Assembly: GCA_034509925.1 (NCBI GenBank)
Contig: CM067537.1
Location: forward strand, 247,501-311,500
Direction of reading: 5' to 3'
Length of the DNA: 64,000 nucleotides
Source of the DNA: Hirudinaria manillensis
Lineage: Eukaryota > Annelida > Clitellata > Hirudinida > Hirudinidae
This document shows positions 1 to 12,300 of the stretch, one piece after another (positions within the stretch are counted from its first letter, which is position 1; the number at the start of each line of letters is the position of its first letter). The position numbers were made by a program, and so were the translations under genes. The notes beneath the pieces were generated by a model that saw only the letters and a program-made list of their open reading frames with translations, made no database searches and was not told the DNA's origin.

Positions 1-3000
1 TTCTGCCGCAGGGAAGAGACTTCAATTCTGTTGCAAGACGGCGACACGACGCAAGAGGTGACCATGACTGGAGCATGTTTTGGACAATTCTTTGTGGACG
101 TGGAATTAGGAGGATTATACGTCATCGATTACGCAATTATATTCGCTGGAAACGGTGATTTCCTTGCAACTGTTTACCGAGTGTCTTCGAATGTCAATTC
201 GTTGTTATTTTATTTATTTTTATTTTATTTATTTTTATTTTATTTTTTTTTGAGTTTACGAGTTTATTAAACAAACAATTATGTACATTATGTAGAATTA
301 TACGAATGAACTTAAAATACAAAATAAACTCATAGGGTCAGTCTTAAGGAAGCGCAGTGCTTCCGCTAAACAGACTACTCCCTGAAAATCATATATAACG
401 CAAACATGTAAACTCAAGCAACATATTAAACATCCACTGTTCAATTGATTAGGGTTAAGGGTTAGGGTTAGGGCTAGGGTTAGGGTTAGGGCTAGGGTCA
501 GATGCCAATTTAAGAATTCATTTTCGAGAATAAAATAATTTTAAACGGTTTTGCCGCAGCCCAAGAATCCGAATTGGAGAAGTTGGATTTCTTCGTCCTC
601 TACAATTGGGGTGCGGGCATTCTGGCCTCCTGTTCCCAATACCCTGATGTTGCCAGGGCCAACTTCGGGATGAGGGTCAATTGTTTGGTCACCACGCATA
701 AATTTCACTCTTTGAAAGTACAATCACTTAAAAATGAAGGCCTCACTCTTTCTGAGATTGAAGTCCATTCATTCGGTATATTTATAATTAATATTATTAT
801 TATAATAAATTATAATTATTATCTATACATTAACAATTAATTATGATTAATAAATAATAATAATAATAAATTATTAAATAATAATAATTGATAATAGTAT
901 TCCTAATTATTCCTTGTTATTCTGTTATTACCCTCATGTTGTCATTGACAGAACATTTAAACGGCACTCCGATTTACCAAGGCTGCTTTGAAAAGGAATT
1001 TCCGATGATTTTTCAGTTCAACAATTCATTGTGCCTCGATTATTGCTTCTCGAGATTTTATCTCTACGCTGGAATAAAGGTTGGAAGGGCTTAGGGTTTA
1101 AAGTCGGGTTCGGCTTAGGTCAAGGTTAAGGTTAAGGTTATGTTTAGGGTTACGATTAAGTTTAAGATTGTGCTAGGGTTAGGGTTAGGGTTAGGGTTAG
1201 ATTTAAGGCTAGGGGTGATGATAGAGACTGGTGCTGAAGTTTTTATTGAAATTAAAGTTGCACTAACCGCCAGTTGCAAATGCGATAAAAATGCTTATAT
1301 TTGCCACAATTGAAGATAAAATCCAATCTTGACCTTAATGCAAATCGTAACCCCAACTATGAACCTATTTTAACTGATCCTCGTATCTTTATAATTTGGC
1401 ACACGCACAATTCCACACGGACAAACAGACGCGTACACATATATGTATATATATACAAACATATACATACATACAAACAAACAACCATCAACAGGACAAA
1501 GAATGCGGATGTTCGAATAACATATCTTTCGATCAAGAACTGCCACCCTCAAGTTGTCCATTTCTTTGCGAGGATGGCCAACAGAGATGCGGAGGCAATC
1601 AGAGTTACACAATCTATCTCAGTCAGTTTCGTCATAATAAATATTATTATCTGCAAATAATTATTTAATGCAATAAAATATAATAACAGAATAAAAGACA
1701 ATTAAATATAATAATAATAATAATAATAATATAATAAAATGCAACAACCAAACAATGTTCTTGAATCACAGCTTCAGTACCCCTTCCTACCTACTATGGC
1801 TGTTTACCTTTGGCAAGAGTGGCAGACAACGTCACCCTCAGTGGGGACATGACGGTCCTCAAATGTTTACGTCACTGTGAAGATAGCTTTTACGCAATGT
1901 TATGGGTATTATTATTATTATTATTACTATTATTATTATTATTATTGTCACGTGATATAATATTTATTATTATTATTATTATTATTATTGTCACGTGATA
2001 TAACATTTATTATTATTGTCACGTGATATAATATTTATTATTATTATTATTATTGTCACGTGATATAATATTTATTATTATTATTATTATTATTGTCACG
2101 TGATATAATATTTATTATTATTGTCACGTGATATAATATTTATTATTATTATTATTATTATTATTGTCACGTGATATAACATTTATTATTATTATTATTG
2201 TTGTCACGTGATATAATATTTATTATTATTATTTTACAATAAATTACATAAATTCACTTTCCCAAGAACGGTGACGACTGCTTTTGCAAGGATTACTTTC
2301 GCTCAGAAAGGGCTCCAGTTTACTACGACAACATAAGGTCTTGTAACTCTTCGTGTACAGGTGACCCTGAGGCCATGTGTGGCAGTGAGGACTACGTGTC
2401 CATTTACTTGAGTGAGCAGACGACTTTCTCTTTAGTCTGCGCGGGATTGTCTCATCATCAATGATGGATATTGATTTAAAATGAATTATATAATAAGTTA
2501 TAATGAATTATATAATGATTTATAATGAATGATATAATGATTTAAAATGAATTATATAATGATTTATAATGAATGATATAATAAGTTAATATCATAAGAT
2601 ATATAATAATAAGTTATAACAGTTCTGGATTTATCATAGTTCTGGAATGAACTGGAAAGGAAAAACGTTAAACTTAGTTGTTACGAAAAAGCTAATAAAA
2701 AACAATTATAAAAAAAAACAATAATAATAATAATTAATAAAATAATAATAATAATAATAATAATAATGATTAATACAATAATAATAATAATAATAATTAA
2801 TAAAATAATAATAATAATACTAACAATAATTTAACGCAACCCGTCGTAGCCTGCTCAAAAATCCAACACAGCAGCCACCGTTCGAACAGAAGATTTAAAA
2901 AATGTTCAGAATTGCTTCATTGCGAAGGAGCCTACAATGTCTACGGGGAGTGTCCAGGGGGGTGCCACCCCGATTACCGCGGTACCTACTGCTTGGAACG

Positions 3001-3062
3001 AGGCAATTATACACTTTTTTAATGCCAAAGCACGATAATTATTAAAGGGTTATTAGTAAACA

Positions 3063-3110
<48 letters not shown>

Positions 3111-3624
3111 TATTAAACATTATATAGATTAACACTAACACTATAATCAATTGCATAATATATATTATATATTATTGTTGGATGTCGTCGCTTATATATT
3201 ATATGGATATGCAATTGATTATAGTGTTAGTGTTAATAATATAATAATAATATATAATATATATTATATATATTACATATAATTATATATTATATATATT
3301 ATATATTATTATATTAATATGCTGATATAAGTTACGTGTGGCTGTTGTTATTGTTTTTAGAATACGACTCGTGCAACTTGCGTCCTTGTGACGAAAGTTC
3401 AACAACATGCAGGAACTTGGGTGTCACGTACACCTGTGATTGCTTACCTGGATTCGAGAAAGAAGATGGCCACGACCACGAATGCATAGGTCTTGATACA
3501 TTATTAATTATTATTATTATTATTACTATTATTATTATTACTATTATTATTATTACTATTATTATTATTATTACTATTATTATTATTATTATTACTATTA
3601 TTATTATTATTAATTATTATTATT

Positions 3625-3671
<47 letters not shown>

Positions 3672-4047
3672 TGATTGTGGAAAATATCTCTAGCAGCCAA
3701 GGGACACCTACGTCTTAAACTCTGCTTGGATCCTCTACGAGATTTTAACAACGATTTAACATCTATTATATTATTATATATATTATTTATTTATTCATTT
3801 TATTTATTTATTTATTTATTTATTACTTATTATACAAAAATTGAAGTCGATATTAAAATATATTTAATCTGAATTAATGATAATAAAAATGTAAATAACC
3901 AATTTTCAAATTAATAATCTTAATTCAATGTACTTAATGACCTTTCGTAAAGAACAAAATCCACTCATAATGGCAATCATCTTCATTGTCATTGGCGTCA
4001 TGTCGGGGTCATTGGTCATTACATCGGCAACCATTGGGTTTGTGTAA
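1..4047 (+). CDS. FTP-WSC-WSC-EGF-EGF type I membrane protein, copy 1 (5' end outside window)
   Basis: Exons read: 1-154, 560-775, 952-1079, 1495-1621, 1772-1905, 2267-2411, 2850-3002, 3361-3489, 3953-4047 (1281 nt, 427 codons including stop, in phase throughout). Only the signal peptide and about ten residues are missing. Domains in order: an FTP/F5-8C-like galactose-binding fold ending in SEIEVHSFG, two WSC domains (each split over two exons, cysteine-rich, ending YTIYL and YVSIYL), an EGF-like module ending YCLERG, an EGF module with CDCLPGF, then a hydrophobic TM helix ending at the stop, so almost no cytoplasmic tail. WSC and FTP folds bind carbohydrate in known proteins; a cell-surface lectin or receptor role is inference. 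Intron 7 appears to start with GC (3003-3004) where both paralogues have GT. Same splice phases as the genes at 49.9-53.8 kb and 54.4-58.2 kb. Confidence 0.8.
252..368 (+). repeat. Dispersed repeat element, copy (intron 1 of lectin-like gene 1)
   Basis: About 100 bp shared, in opposite orientation, with 53165-53290; the GGAAGCGC end is also shared with 49730-49860 and 50870-51010. Confidence 0.75.
448..498 (+). repeat. Interstitial telomere-like tract (TTAGGG type)
   Basis: Degenerate TTAGGG and GCTAGGG units inside intron 1 of the first lectin-like gene. TTAGGG is the usual metazoan telomere unit. Similar short tracts lie at about 1088-1200, 8947-9027 and 10531-10580, so this is a dispersed internal repeat rather than a chromosome end. 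Confidence 0.7.
1945..2235 (+). repeat. Minisatellite carrying eight TCACGTGA palindromes
   Basis: Eight copies of a GTCACGTGATATAA core are separated by variable ATT runs, in the intron between the two halves of the second WSC domain (1906-2266). Each core holds the perfect palindrome TCACGTGA, an E-box of the USF/MITF/TFEB type. Confidence 0.85.
3128..3237. repeat. Perfect 30-bp inverted repeat with 50-nt spacer
   Basis: Arms 3128-3157 and 3208-3237 are exact reverse complements by eye. The spacer 3158-3207 is AT-rich and could extend the stem partly. It sits in the intron 3003-3360 of the first lectin-like gene. A foldback MITE-like element or a structured RNA hairpin are both possible. 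Confidence 0.8.
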
Positions 4048-4122
4048 TTATATTATTATTATTATTATTATTATTATCATCATCATTACTACTATTATTT
4101 TTATTATTAATATCATTACTAT

Positions 4123-4153
<31 letters not shown>

Positions 4154-4420
4154 TTTTTTATTATTATTAATATAATTACTATTATTACTATTATTATTTT
4201 TATTATTATTATCATTACTATTATTGATTACTATTAGTAATACTAATAGTAGTAGTCATACATTATTATTTATTACAATAGTTTTAAAACCAACAACAAT
4301 GATAATAATAATAATAACAATAATAATAATAATAATAATAATAACAACGACAACAACAACAATAATAATAATAATAATAATAAGGACGGTTGAATTACCA
4401 GCAAAGACTACTGAATAGAA

Positions 4421-4485
<65 letters not shown>

Positions 4486-4745
4486 TGATAAGTGATCAAT
4501 AATTAATTTCATTTCAGTGGAAAAATACATTTAAAAAGAGCGAATTAAACAAACAATGGAGAGATGGTGAGGTGAAAGAGAAAGGGACGCCATTTTGGTC
4601 AAAGGATCCAAGGATTCGTGAATTTCTTGTTATGAACGTGTTGCGAACTGAAGTTCAACAAACAAATCTTTGTTTTTATTTCTGTTGAATTAAAATTAAA
4701 TTATCATAATTCACCAGAATTGAGTTTATTTATTTATTTACCATT

Positions 4746-4793
<48 letters not shown>

Positions 4794-5293
4794 AAAGCTC
4801 ATATTCATTACAATCCACCCATCATCATCATCATCATCATCGGTTCCGATATTAATTTGAAGTCCTAATTAATTCCTTTTAATAAATTAATTAAAACTTA
4901 ATTTCTTATAATTAATCAATCTGGCAAGACATTGTCATCTTTCCAGGCGTTCCATCCTCCGAAAACAAAAATACAATTTACTTTTCATTCACCAGATGGC
5001 AGACCGTGCGCCAATTCTCTTAATAATTACAATTATCGATTTAATTCCTTAAATTGGAATCAATTTATTAAAAATTTGTTAAGAATTTAAATTTGTTTTT
5101 TAATTTTAAAAGAAAAATTAAAAATATTTTCACCACCAAACGAAAGCTAATAATACGCTGAAAAATCGTAAAACAAATGGGTAGCCATGGCAACCAGACT
5201 CTTCCGGTTTCCATGGAGTGCAACTCGAGAGGACTCAGGACAATTACCTTCCACTTGGACACGTCAAAAATACTCGCTGGAGTGGCTGGAATA

Positions 5294-5440
5294 AATGGAT
5301 GGCCGGACGGATGGATGGAAGGATGGTTGGGTGAATGGACGGACGGACAGACGGACGGATGGATGGATGGACGGATGGATGGAAGGATGGTTGGACGGAC
5401 GATTGGATGGATGGATGGTTGGACGGATGCATGGAAGGGT
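5294..5440 (+). repeat. GGAT/GGAC tetranucleotide array
   Basis: Degenerate GGAT and GGAC units, about 150 bp. It creates spurious open frames on both strands. Confidence 0.8.
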
Positions 5441-5685
5441 GGAATCTTTCTAGAAACAAATAATTTGGTAGAAGTTAATTATTCTGACCTATTGACGTGG
5501 ACATCGACATGTTTCACCGTCATCGTCATGGTCGTGATCATCATCATCATCATCATCATCATCGTCACTCCATCGTCGCCAACGACACGAGTCGTTCCAT
5601 CGCATTCCATTTCTCCAGGCGATGGAACATCCGGTGATAAACCGAATCGCAGACGACATACAGGACTGGCGCGGATATGACTGAA

Positions 5686-5774
5686 CACGTGCTCTTGTGA
5701 ACATGTGCACTTGTGACCACGTGCTCTTGTGACCACGTGCTCTTGTGACCACGTGCTGTTGTAAACACGTGCCC
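5686..5774 (+). repeat. 16-bp minisatellite with CACGTG E-boxes
   Basis: About five copies of a unit close to GACCACGTGCTCTTGT, most carrying the palindrome CACGTG. It is unrelated in unit sequence to the TCACGTGA array at 1945-2235 but carries the same core motif. Confidence 0.75.
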
Positions 5775-5909
5775 ACCAATAGGAGCAGGAAGTTGTCAGA
5801 GGGAAATGCAAAGGATTTCAGAGGGAAGTGCACTCGACAGAGGGTCGAGTGAGCAGTCAAATCTAGAAAGGAGTTTTTGTTCTTGTGATTAAAAAAAAAA
5901 ACAATAATA

Positions 5910-5945
<36 letters not shown>

Positions 5946-6118
5946 TAATAATAATAATAATAATAATGATAATAAAATAATAACAATAATAACAATAATA
6001 ATAATAATAATAACAATAATAATAATAATAATAATAACAACAATAATCGTCATCATCATCAAGGACAACGCCTTCACGTGATGATCATGTCGAAACAAGT
6101 TAATAAAATAATAAAACA

Positions 6119-6158
<40 letters not shown>

Positions 6159-8268
6159 TCACACTCCTACTCTGGAGCCCTTAATCGTTCGTAGATCGAT
6201 GAATGAAGTCCTTCATCTTCTCAGATGACGAGAACTTGAGCAATTGCTTATTAATCAGCAGGATTTCCTTTCTAATTATTTATTAATTTAATCATTAATT
6301 TAATTAATAATTTAATTATAATTAATTAATAATTTGATTATAATTAGTTAGTTATTACTTTTTAATAATAATAATTTTTATTAATTTTTACTAATAATCA
6401 TTTTTATATCTTAAACAGGTGATAATGATTAAGAAGGATTTTTTTAATTTTGCTTAACGATCGTGGATCGTCAAATATAAAAGTTACAAGAAACAAAACA
6501 CTTACTTTGTATAAATACAAAGCTCGTATAAATACAAAGCACAAAGCATACATAAAACGCAACACATGCAAATACAAATACAAAGCACATAGACACAAAC
6601 ACATACAAAGACCATACAAAGACACGTGCAAAAACACGTACAATACAATACAATAAGGTCACGCACACACAAGAGACACACTCGAATGTGCATTGGGCAC
6701 CTAAGGAACAATTGAACCATCTCCTTGGTCGAACAGATGTCGCTACAAGTTTTAATCGTTCATCGGAACATTATTTCAACATAAACAAATTCTATTCTTC
6801 CTATAAAGTCGTAGAAATTAAATTAACAATTATTTTTGGCAATTAATTCCAATAATTCATCGTTAATTCTTGGTTTTTATTGCAAGGTTTTTCTTTAAGA
6901 ACCGACCGAGAACAGAAAGATTAAAGACTCATCACCTGATGAAGATACGACTATGATGATGATAATGATGATGACGATGACGACGATGATGATGATGATG
7001 ATGAAGACGACGACGACGATGATTGAATAATGATCGAGTTCTCGGAAGAGTTGAATGGAAAACGGAGGAGTTTACGAAGCTCTGAGAACATTGAAACGTG
7101 TGCCCTCATCACGTACGTATAACGTTGTTTTGCTGTGGTTTTGTTTTTTGTTAAGAAAGTAACATTCAAACATTTCAAGAATTTATTAACAAGCATTTTT
7201 TTTTTACATATTTTTGATATTTAATTTTAAATCAACCAAATTTTAAATAATAATAATAATAATAATAACTGTATTATTATGACGACTGTAATTACAATCT
7301 GTTCATAACAATATCAAGATAATCTTAATAAATATTTTAAAATTTGTTTCTAATAATTTAACAAATATTACGATTTATTATTTTTATTTCTTGTGGAAGT
7401 AGTTTAGGAGGTCCAACTAAAAATGTAATTATTAATAATAAATAATAATATTACTTAATAATTATTATTTAGTAATTATTAATAATAAATAATTATTATA
7501 TAATTAATAGTATTTAAATTATATAATTTATTCTTAAATGTCAACATTCATTAGTGTGAGGCAGTTTTTCGGACGATTAATCCTATAATCTATTTATGCC
7601 TTTTATATATAATTAATTAAATTATTTATTTTAAATATTATTTATTTTAAATATTATTATTTTAAATATTATTATTTTAAAATAACGATAATGTTGATAA
7701 TTAATTTAAATAAAAATATGAATAATTGTCAATAATATCCAATTTATTCTGAGTTTTTTCTAATAATTAGTGCTACTACAAAAAGTAATTGATGGGCCAC
7801 AGCAATCATAGAGATGATGTGTGGTTAGCACGACGACGACGACGATGATGACGACGATGATGATGGTTATGATGATGATGACGACGATGATGGTTATGAT
7901 GATGATGATGACGATGATGGTTATGATGATGACGATGATGATGATGACGACGATGATGGTTATGATGATGATGACGATGACGTTGGCATGAGACCGTCTT
8001 GTTCTGACACGCCACGCACAGGAAATGACGCGGAGATTTCATGAGCACAAAAGATCCTGAATATACGAACCAAACGAACGAGAAAATGGCGACGGGCGAT
8101 AATTAGCAAAGACCAGCAGAGGTCGCAGGGTATAAATTCTCAGCTCAACAATGTCAGCCCTCATATTAGGATGTTGCTATTACGATCATATTATTTACTT
8201 TAAATATTAAGAATATTAAATGGAAATTATAAATAAATTCAAATAAAAAAAAGAAGTCTTATCCACCC

Positions 8269-8343
8269 GTCCATCCATCCATCCATCCATCCATCCATCC
8301 ATCCATCCATCCATCCATCCATCCATCCATCCATCCATCCATC
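8269..8343 (+). repeat. CCAT tetranucleotide array
   Basis: About 18 near-perfect CCAT units in the spacer between the first lectin-like gene and the THSD7-like gene. Confidence 0.9.
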
Positions 8344-8736
8344 GGTCTATCCTTTTATTCGTTCACCATGTCATGTATCCAACCATCAATCCATCCATCG
8401 TCTCGGCCAATTAATTGTCCCTATGCTTGCAGGAGTACAATAACAAAACACATTAAAACATATTTTTTAATAATTTCTTGTTAAATCTCTTTTAATTCCA
8501 CAGTTTGTTTACAGAATTTAAATTCTTATTTTAAATTAAATAATTATGAATTAATTACGAAACATTACAAATATAATTTGAAAAAAAAAAGAATAATTAA
8601 TCCTTCTCCGTCAAATTAATAATTATATTTAAAATAATTATATTGAATAATATGATTTAATATGTTTTATTCATTCACTAATGACTTCATTTCTAACTTC
8701 AATTTTTGATCTTTTGGATGTAAGCCAAGTAGGTTC

Positions 8737-8845
8737 ATAATATAATATAATATAATATAATATAATATAATATAATTTAATATAATATAATATAATATAA
8801 TATAATATAATATAATATAATATGATATAATATAATATAACATAA
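8737..8845 (+). repeat. TATAA pentanucleotide array
   Basis: About 20 units of TATAA with a few substitutions, in the spacer upstream of the THSD7-like gene. Confidence 0.9.
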
Positions 8846-9234
8846 TATCTTGTTTAATAATATGTAAAAAAATGAATTTCTGTGAGTAGTGAATAAGTTC
8901 AATGAATTATACCGCTTAGGAGTGATCGTTGATCATATTTTAAACACTAGGGTTAGAGGTTAGGGGTTAGGGTTAAGGGTTAGGGGTTAGGGTTAAGGGT
9001 TAGGTGTTAGAGGTTAGGGTTAGGGTTACAAGCCAGGGGTCGGGGTCAGCATACTAAAGGCGCACTAATGAAGTGTAGTACTGACTTAACTAACCACGTG
9101 ATAAAAGATACCATACGTTATAATAACGTTACAAATTATATTTCATAATAACATGATGTAATGTAATACAATACAAAACATACAAAGATTGCACTCCAAT
9201 GATCCTCCTCATCCTCTCACCGAGCCTCATTCTC

Positions 9235-9278
<44 letters not shown>

Positions 9279-9353
9279 TCTCCGTCATGTTGTTAGGTCA
9301 AAGTGAACTTTTAATTTCAGCAGCAAGCGAATAATTCTGGAAAAGGATTCAAA

Positions 9354-12300
9354 ATGGCGGATATGATGGAACTCTTTTGTCTTTTGGCCTTCATTCTCTT
9401 CTGTCAGACGACATCTGGCGAGGATTTCAACCGAACGTTGTTTGCTTTCCAGACAGGTGGGTATCGCTGGATTTTGTTCAAAGTATCGCTCCGTATATTG
9501 CTCTGTCTTGCTCGGTATCGCTTTGTATCGCTCCGAGTGTTGCTTTGTATCGCTCCGAATATTGCTTTGTATCGCTCAGAGTATTGCTTTGTATCGCTCC
9601 GAGTATTGCTTTGTATCGCTCCGAGTATTGCTTTGTATCGCTCCGAGTATTGCTTTGTTTGGATTATATAATACATATTGTTTTATATCGTCGTTGGATA
9701 TTGTTTTAGCAATAAACATTTCATATTGTTCCGTTTCATTGAATATTGCTGCATCCACGTGTAACTGTACGTGGTAAGGTATTGTTCTGTGTCGCTGAGT
9801 ATCACTCTGTATTCGTTTCTTTCTCTTGTTTTTGTTGTATTTTATTGCATTTAAATGTTGAAAATCTTTTTAAAGAACTGCCATGTCCAAGGGTTGTCAT
9901 GGTTACACTTTTGTGTATGGTAACAATTTATTTGTAAATAAATTAAATGAACATATTCTACACAAATGTACTGAACTTAGATTTCATTTAAATTCAATTA
10001 ATTATTTTTTTAAATTTATAATTCTCAATTTTAATCTCCGATTTAATCCAAATATAAAGATGAATTTAAAAGTGACCTCGAGAATGTACATATAAATATA
10101 AACAAATATAAATATGAACATAAACAAATATAAACATAAATATAAACAAATATAAATATGAACATAAACAAATATAAATATAAACATAAAGAAATATAAA
10201 CACGAATTTGAATTTGAAATGAATCGCTCCTAGTTGAAGACATTGTTTTTCTTTCCTTCAGTACAAACGAAAGTGCAGTCGAGTACAATTTAAGTACAAA
10301 AGGTACATTGAGCAGAATCTCAGAACGTGTGCCGTGTTTTGTTTGCATCGACCTCATTTGCATATCGACGTATGACGAATAAGAGGACGATGATGGAGAG
10401 AAAGATGGAGTGAAAGGAATGAATAAGATTAACAGGTTCACGGCTGCTGGTCGGACGGACGGATGGATTGAACGACAAAAGAATTTCAAGTGAGGGAGTG
10501 AGTGAAAGAGTGCAAACTATGAATTATACAGCTTAGGGTTAGGGTTAGAGTTAGGGCATGATTATGGTTAGGGTTGGCATTACAAAAGCCCACTAACGAA
10601 GCGTAATGCTGATTTAATTAATTACATCGTGAGGCACTAGGTTAATGATTATAGTGAGTGAGTGAGTGAATGAGTGAGTGAGTGAGTGAGTGAGTGAGTG
10701 AGTGAATGAATGAGTGAGTGAGTGAGTGAGTGAGTGAGTGAGTGAGTGAGTGAGTGAGTGAGTGAGTGAGTGAGTGAGTGAGTGAATGAGTGAAGTGAGT
10801 GAGTGAGTGAGTGAGTGAGTGAGTGAGTGGCGGAGGAGTGAAAGTGTGGGGCCATCATCACTCATGAGTTCATTAGCGGCCCCATCTACGGATGCATGCC
10901 TTCTTGCAATGCGTGACGCATTTTAAGTGGTCAACGCAGGCATGACCGAACGTGCCGACAAACGAATGAAAGATAAAATTACAAATAAGCCCTCATCACG
11001 TATGGCTATCAATCCATCAATTATGCCAATTAATAAATTATTATTTTTATTTATGTTGTTAAGACTTAACTAGTAGTAGTTGTACGATTGCGTCATCGTC
11101 ATTATGACGCCATCACGTGATGACGAGAAAGGATACAACGTACTCTGGACCATCCAGCAAACCAAGCGTGACCGGAGTGTCACTGACGAATAGTGTGACG
11201 CAGGAGTGAACTTCCACTCCTCACTCACTCCCTCACTCACTCACTCACTTTCAGTCGGCTTGAAAATTGAAATATAGTTTTTTTTTATTTACAATTTTAA
11301 AGTCGGGTCGAAAAAAATCGTTCTAAGTTGGTTTTGAAAAAATATTTTGAGTTCATTTTTTTGGACATTCCAAACTTTCACATCTTAATTATAATCATAA
11401 ATTTATTATAATCTTAATTATAATTTTATTATAATTATAACATTTGTGAACTGCTTTCACAAGCAGAATTTATTTTTAAATTTCAAATATTCGAACATAA
11501 TATCAACGTTATTATTATTATTATTTTATTATTATTTAATATATTTTATTATCCAACAAATTAAATTAAATTTTGCAGTTGTTATTGTACTTGTCTTAAA
11601 AAAAGTCCTCGTCGTCGTCGTCGTTGTTTTTATTTTTGTTGTTGTTGTTGTTTTTGGAGCACGGACATGGGAAGCAGTGATTAATGTCAGATCAAGACAG
11701 ATTGCTTAATTGTAGGCCAAGCAAGACCACTTATGGACGATTTGAATAATCCTGCATTCAGTAATTAGGACAGGAAGGCAGCAAGACCACGGCGAGACCA
11801 TCTGACGAGACCAAGGCGAGACATCTGACGAGACCACGGCGAGACCAAGGCGAGACATCTGACGAGACCGGCGCGAGACCATCCCACTCCCTCCAATTTC
11901 TCTTTTCCCATCTCATCCTTTCTTCTCAAAATTCATCACGATTTTTGTTTAATTTTTCTTCCAAGTCTTTATTTTATAAAAATCAAATGAAATTCACTTT
12001 TAATTTTGAATTTTAAATTCTTTCTTTCTCCATTGTTCTCCATTCTCCGACCTAACTCCTCAGGACCCGACTTTTACTTCCGGTCAAACAATTGGACGTT
12101 AAACTCGAGGAAATGAACTCGAGACCGACGTTCTCTGACGTCATCGTCGCCTACGTCGTCGTCGTCGTCATCCTCGCGATCAGACCGGATAGGAAATTGA
12201 GAAATGGTTGGGACATGCGCACAAGCATCTGAAGAGAATTGAAATTATCACTCCTCACTTCGTACTGCTCACTTCATTCTCGAGTCTCTCCGTCCATCAA

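Larger units (their letters stand above)
4048..9353. other. Repeat-rich intergenic spacer, no gene recognised
   Basis: No coding exon with family similarity was found on either strand. The spacer holds long AAT/ATT arrays (about 4047-4490, 4746-4795, 5894-6160), a GGAT/GGAC array, an E-box minisatellite, GAT/GAC arrays (about 6952-7020 and 7828-7985), a CCAT array, a TATAA array, a TTAGGG-like tract and a CT run at about 9224-9283 just upstream of the THSD7-like start codon. Open frames here (poly-I, poly-L, poly-H and similar) are translations of simple repeats. Confidence 0.7.

Noticed and set aside
5489-6043. Minus-strand 184-residue poly-Leu/Tyr frame
   Set aside because: AAT array and E-box minisatellite read as codons.
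7806-8048. His-rich minus-strand frame
   Set aside because: Translation of a GAT/GAC repeat array.
10614-10865. Minus-strand repeat protein HSLTHSLT
   Set aside because: Direct translation of a GTGA tetranucleotide array, no start context or homologue.
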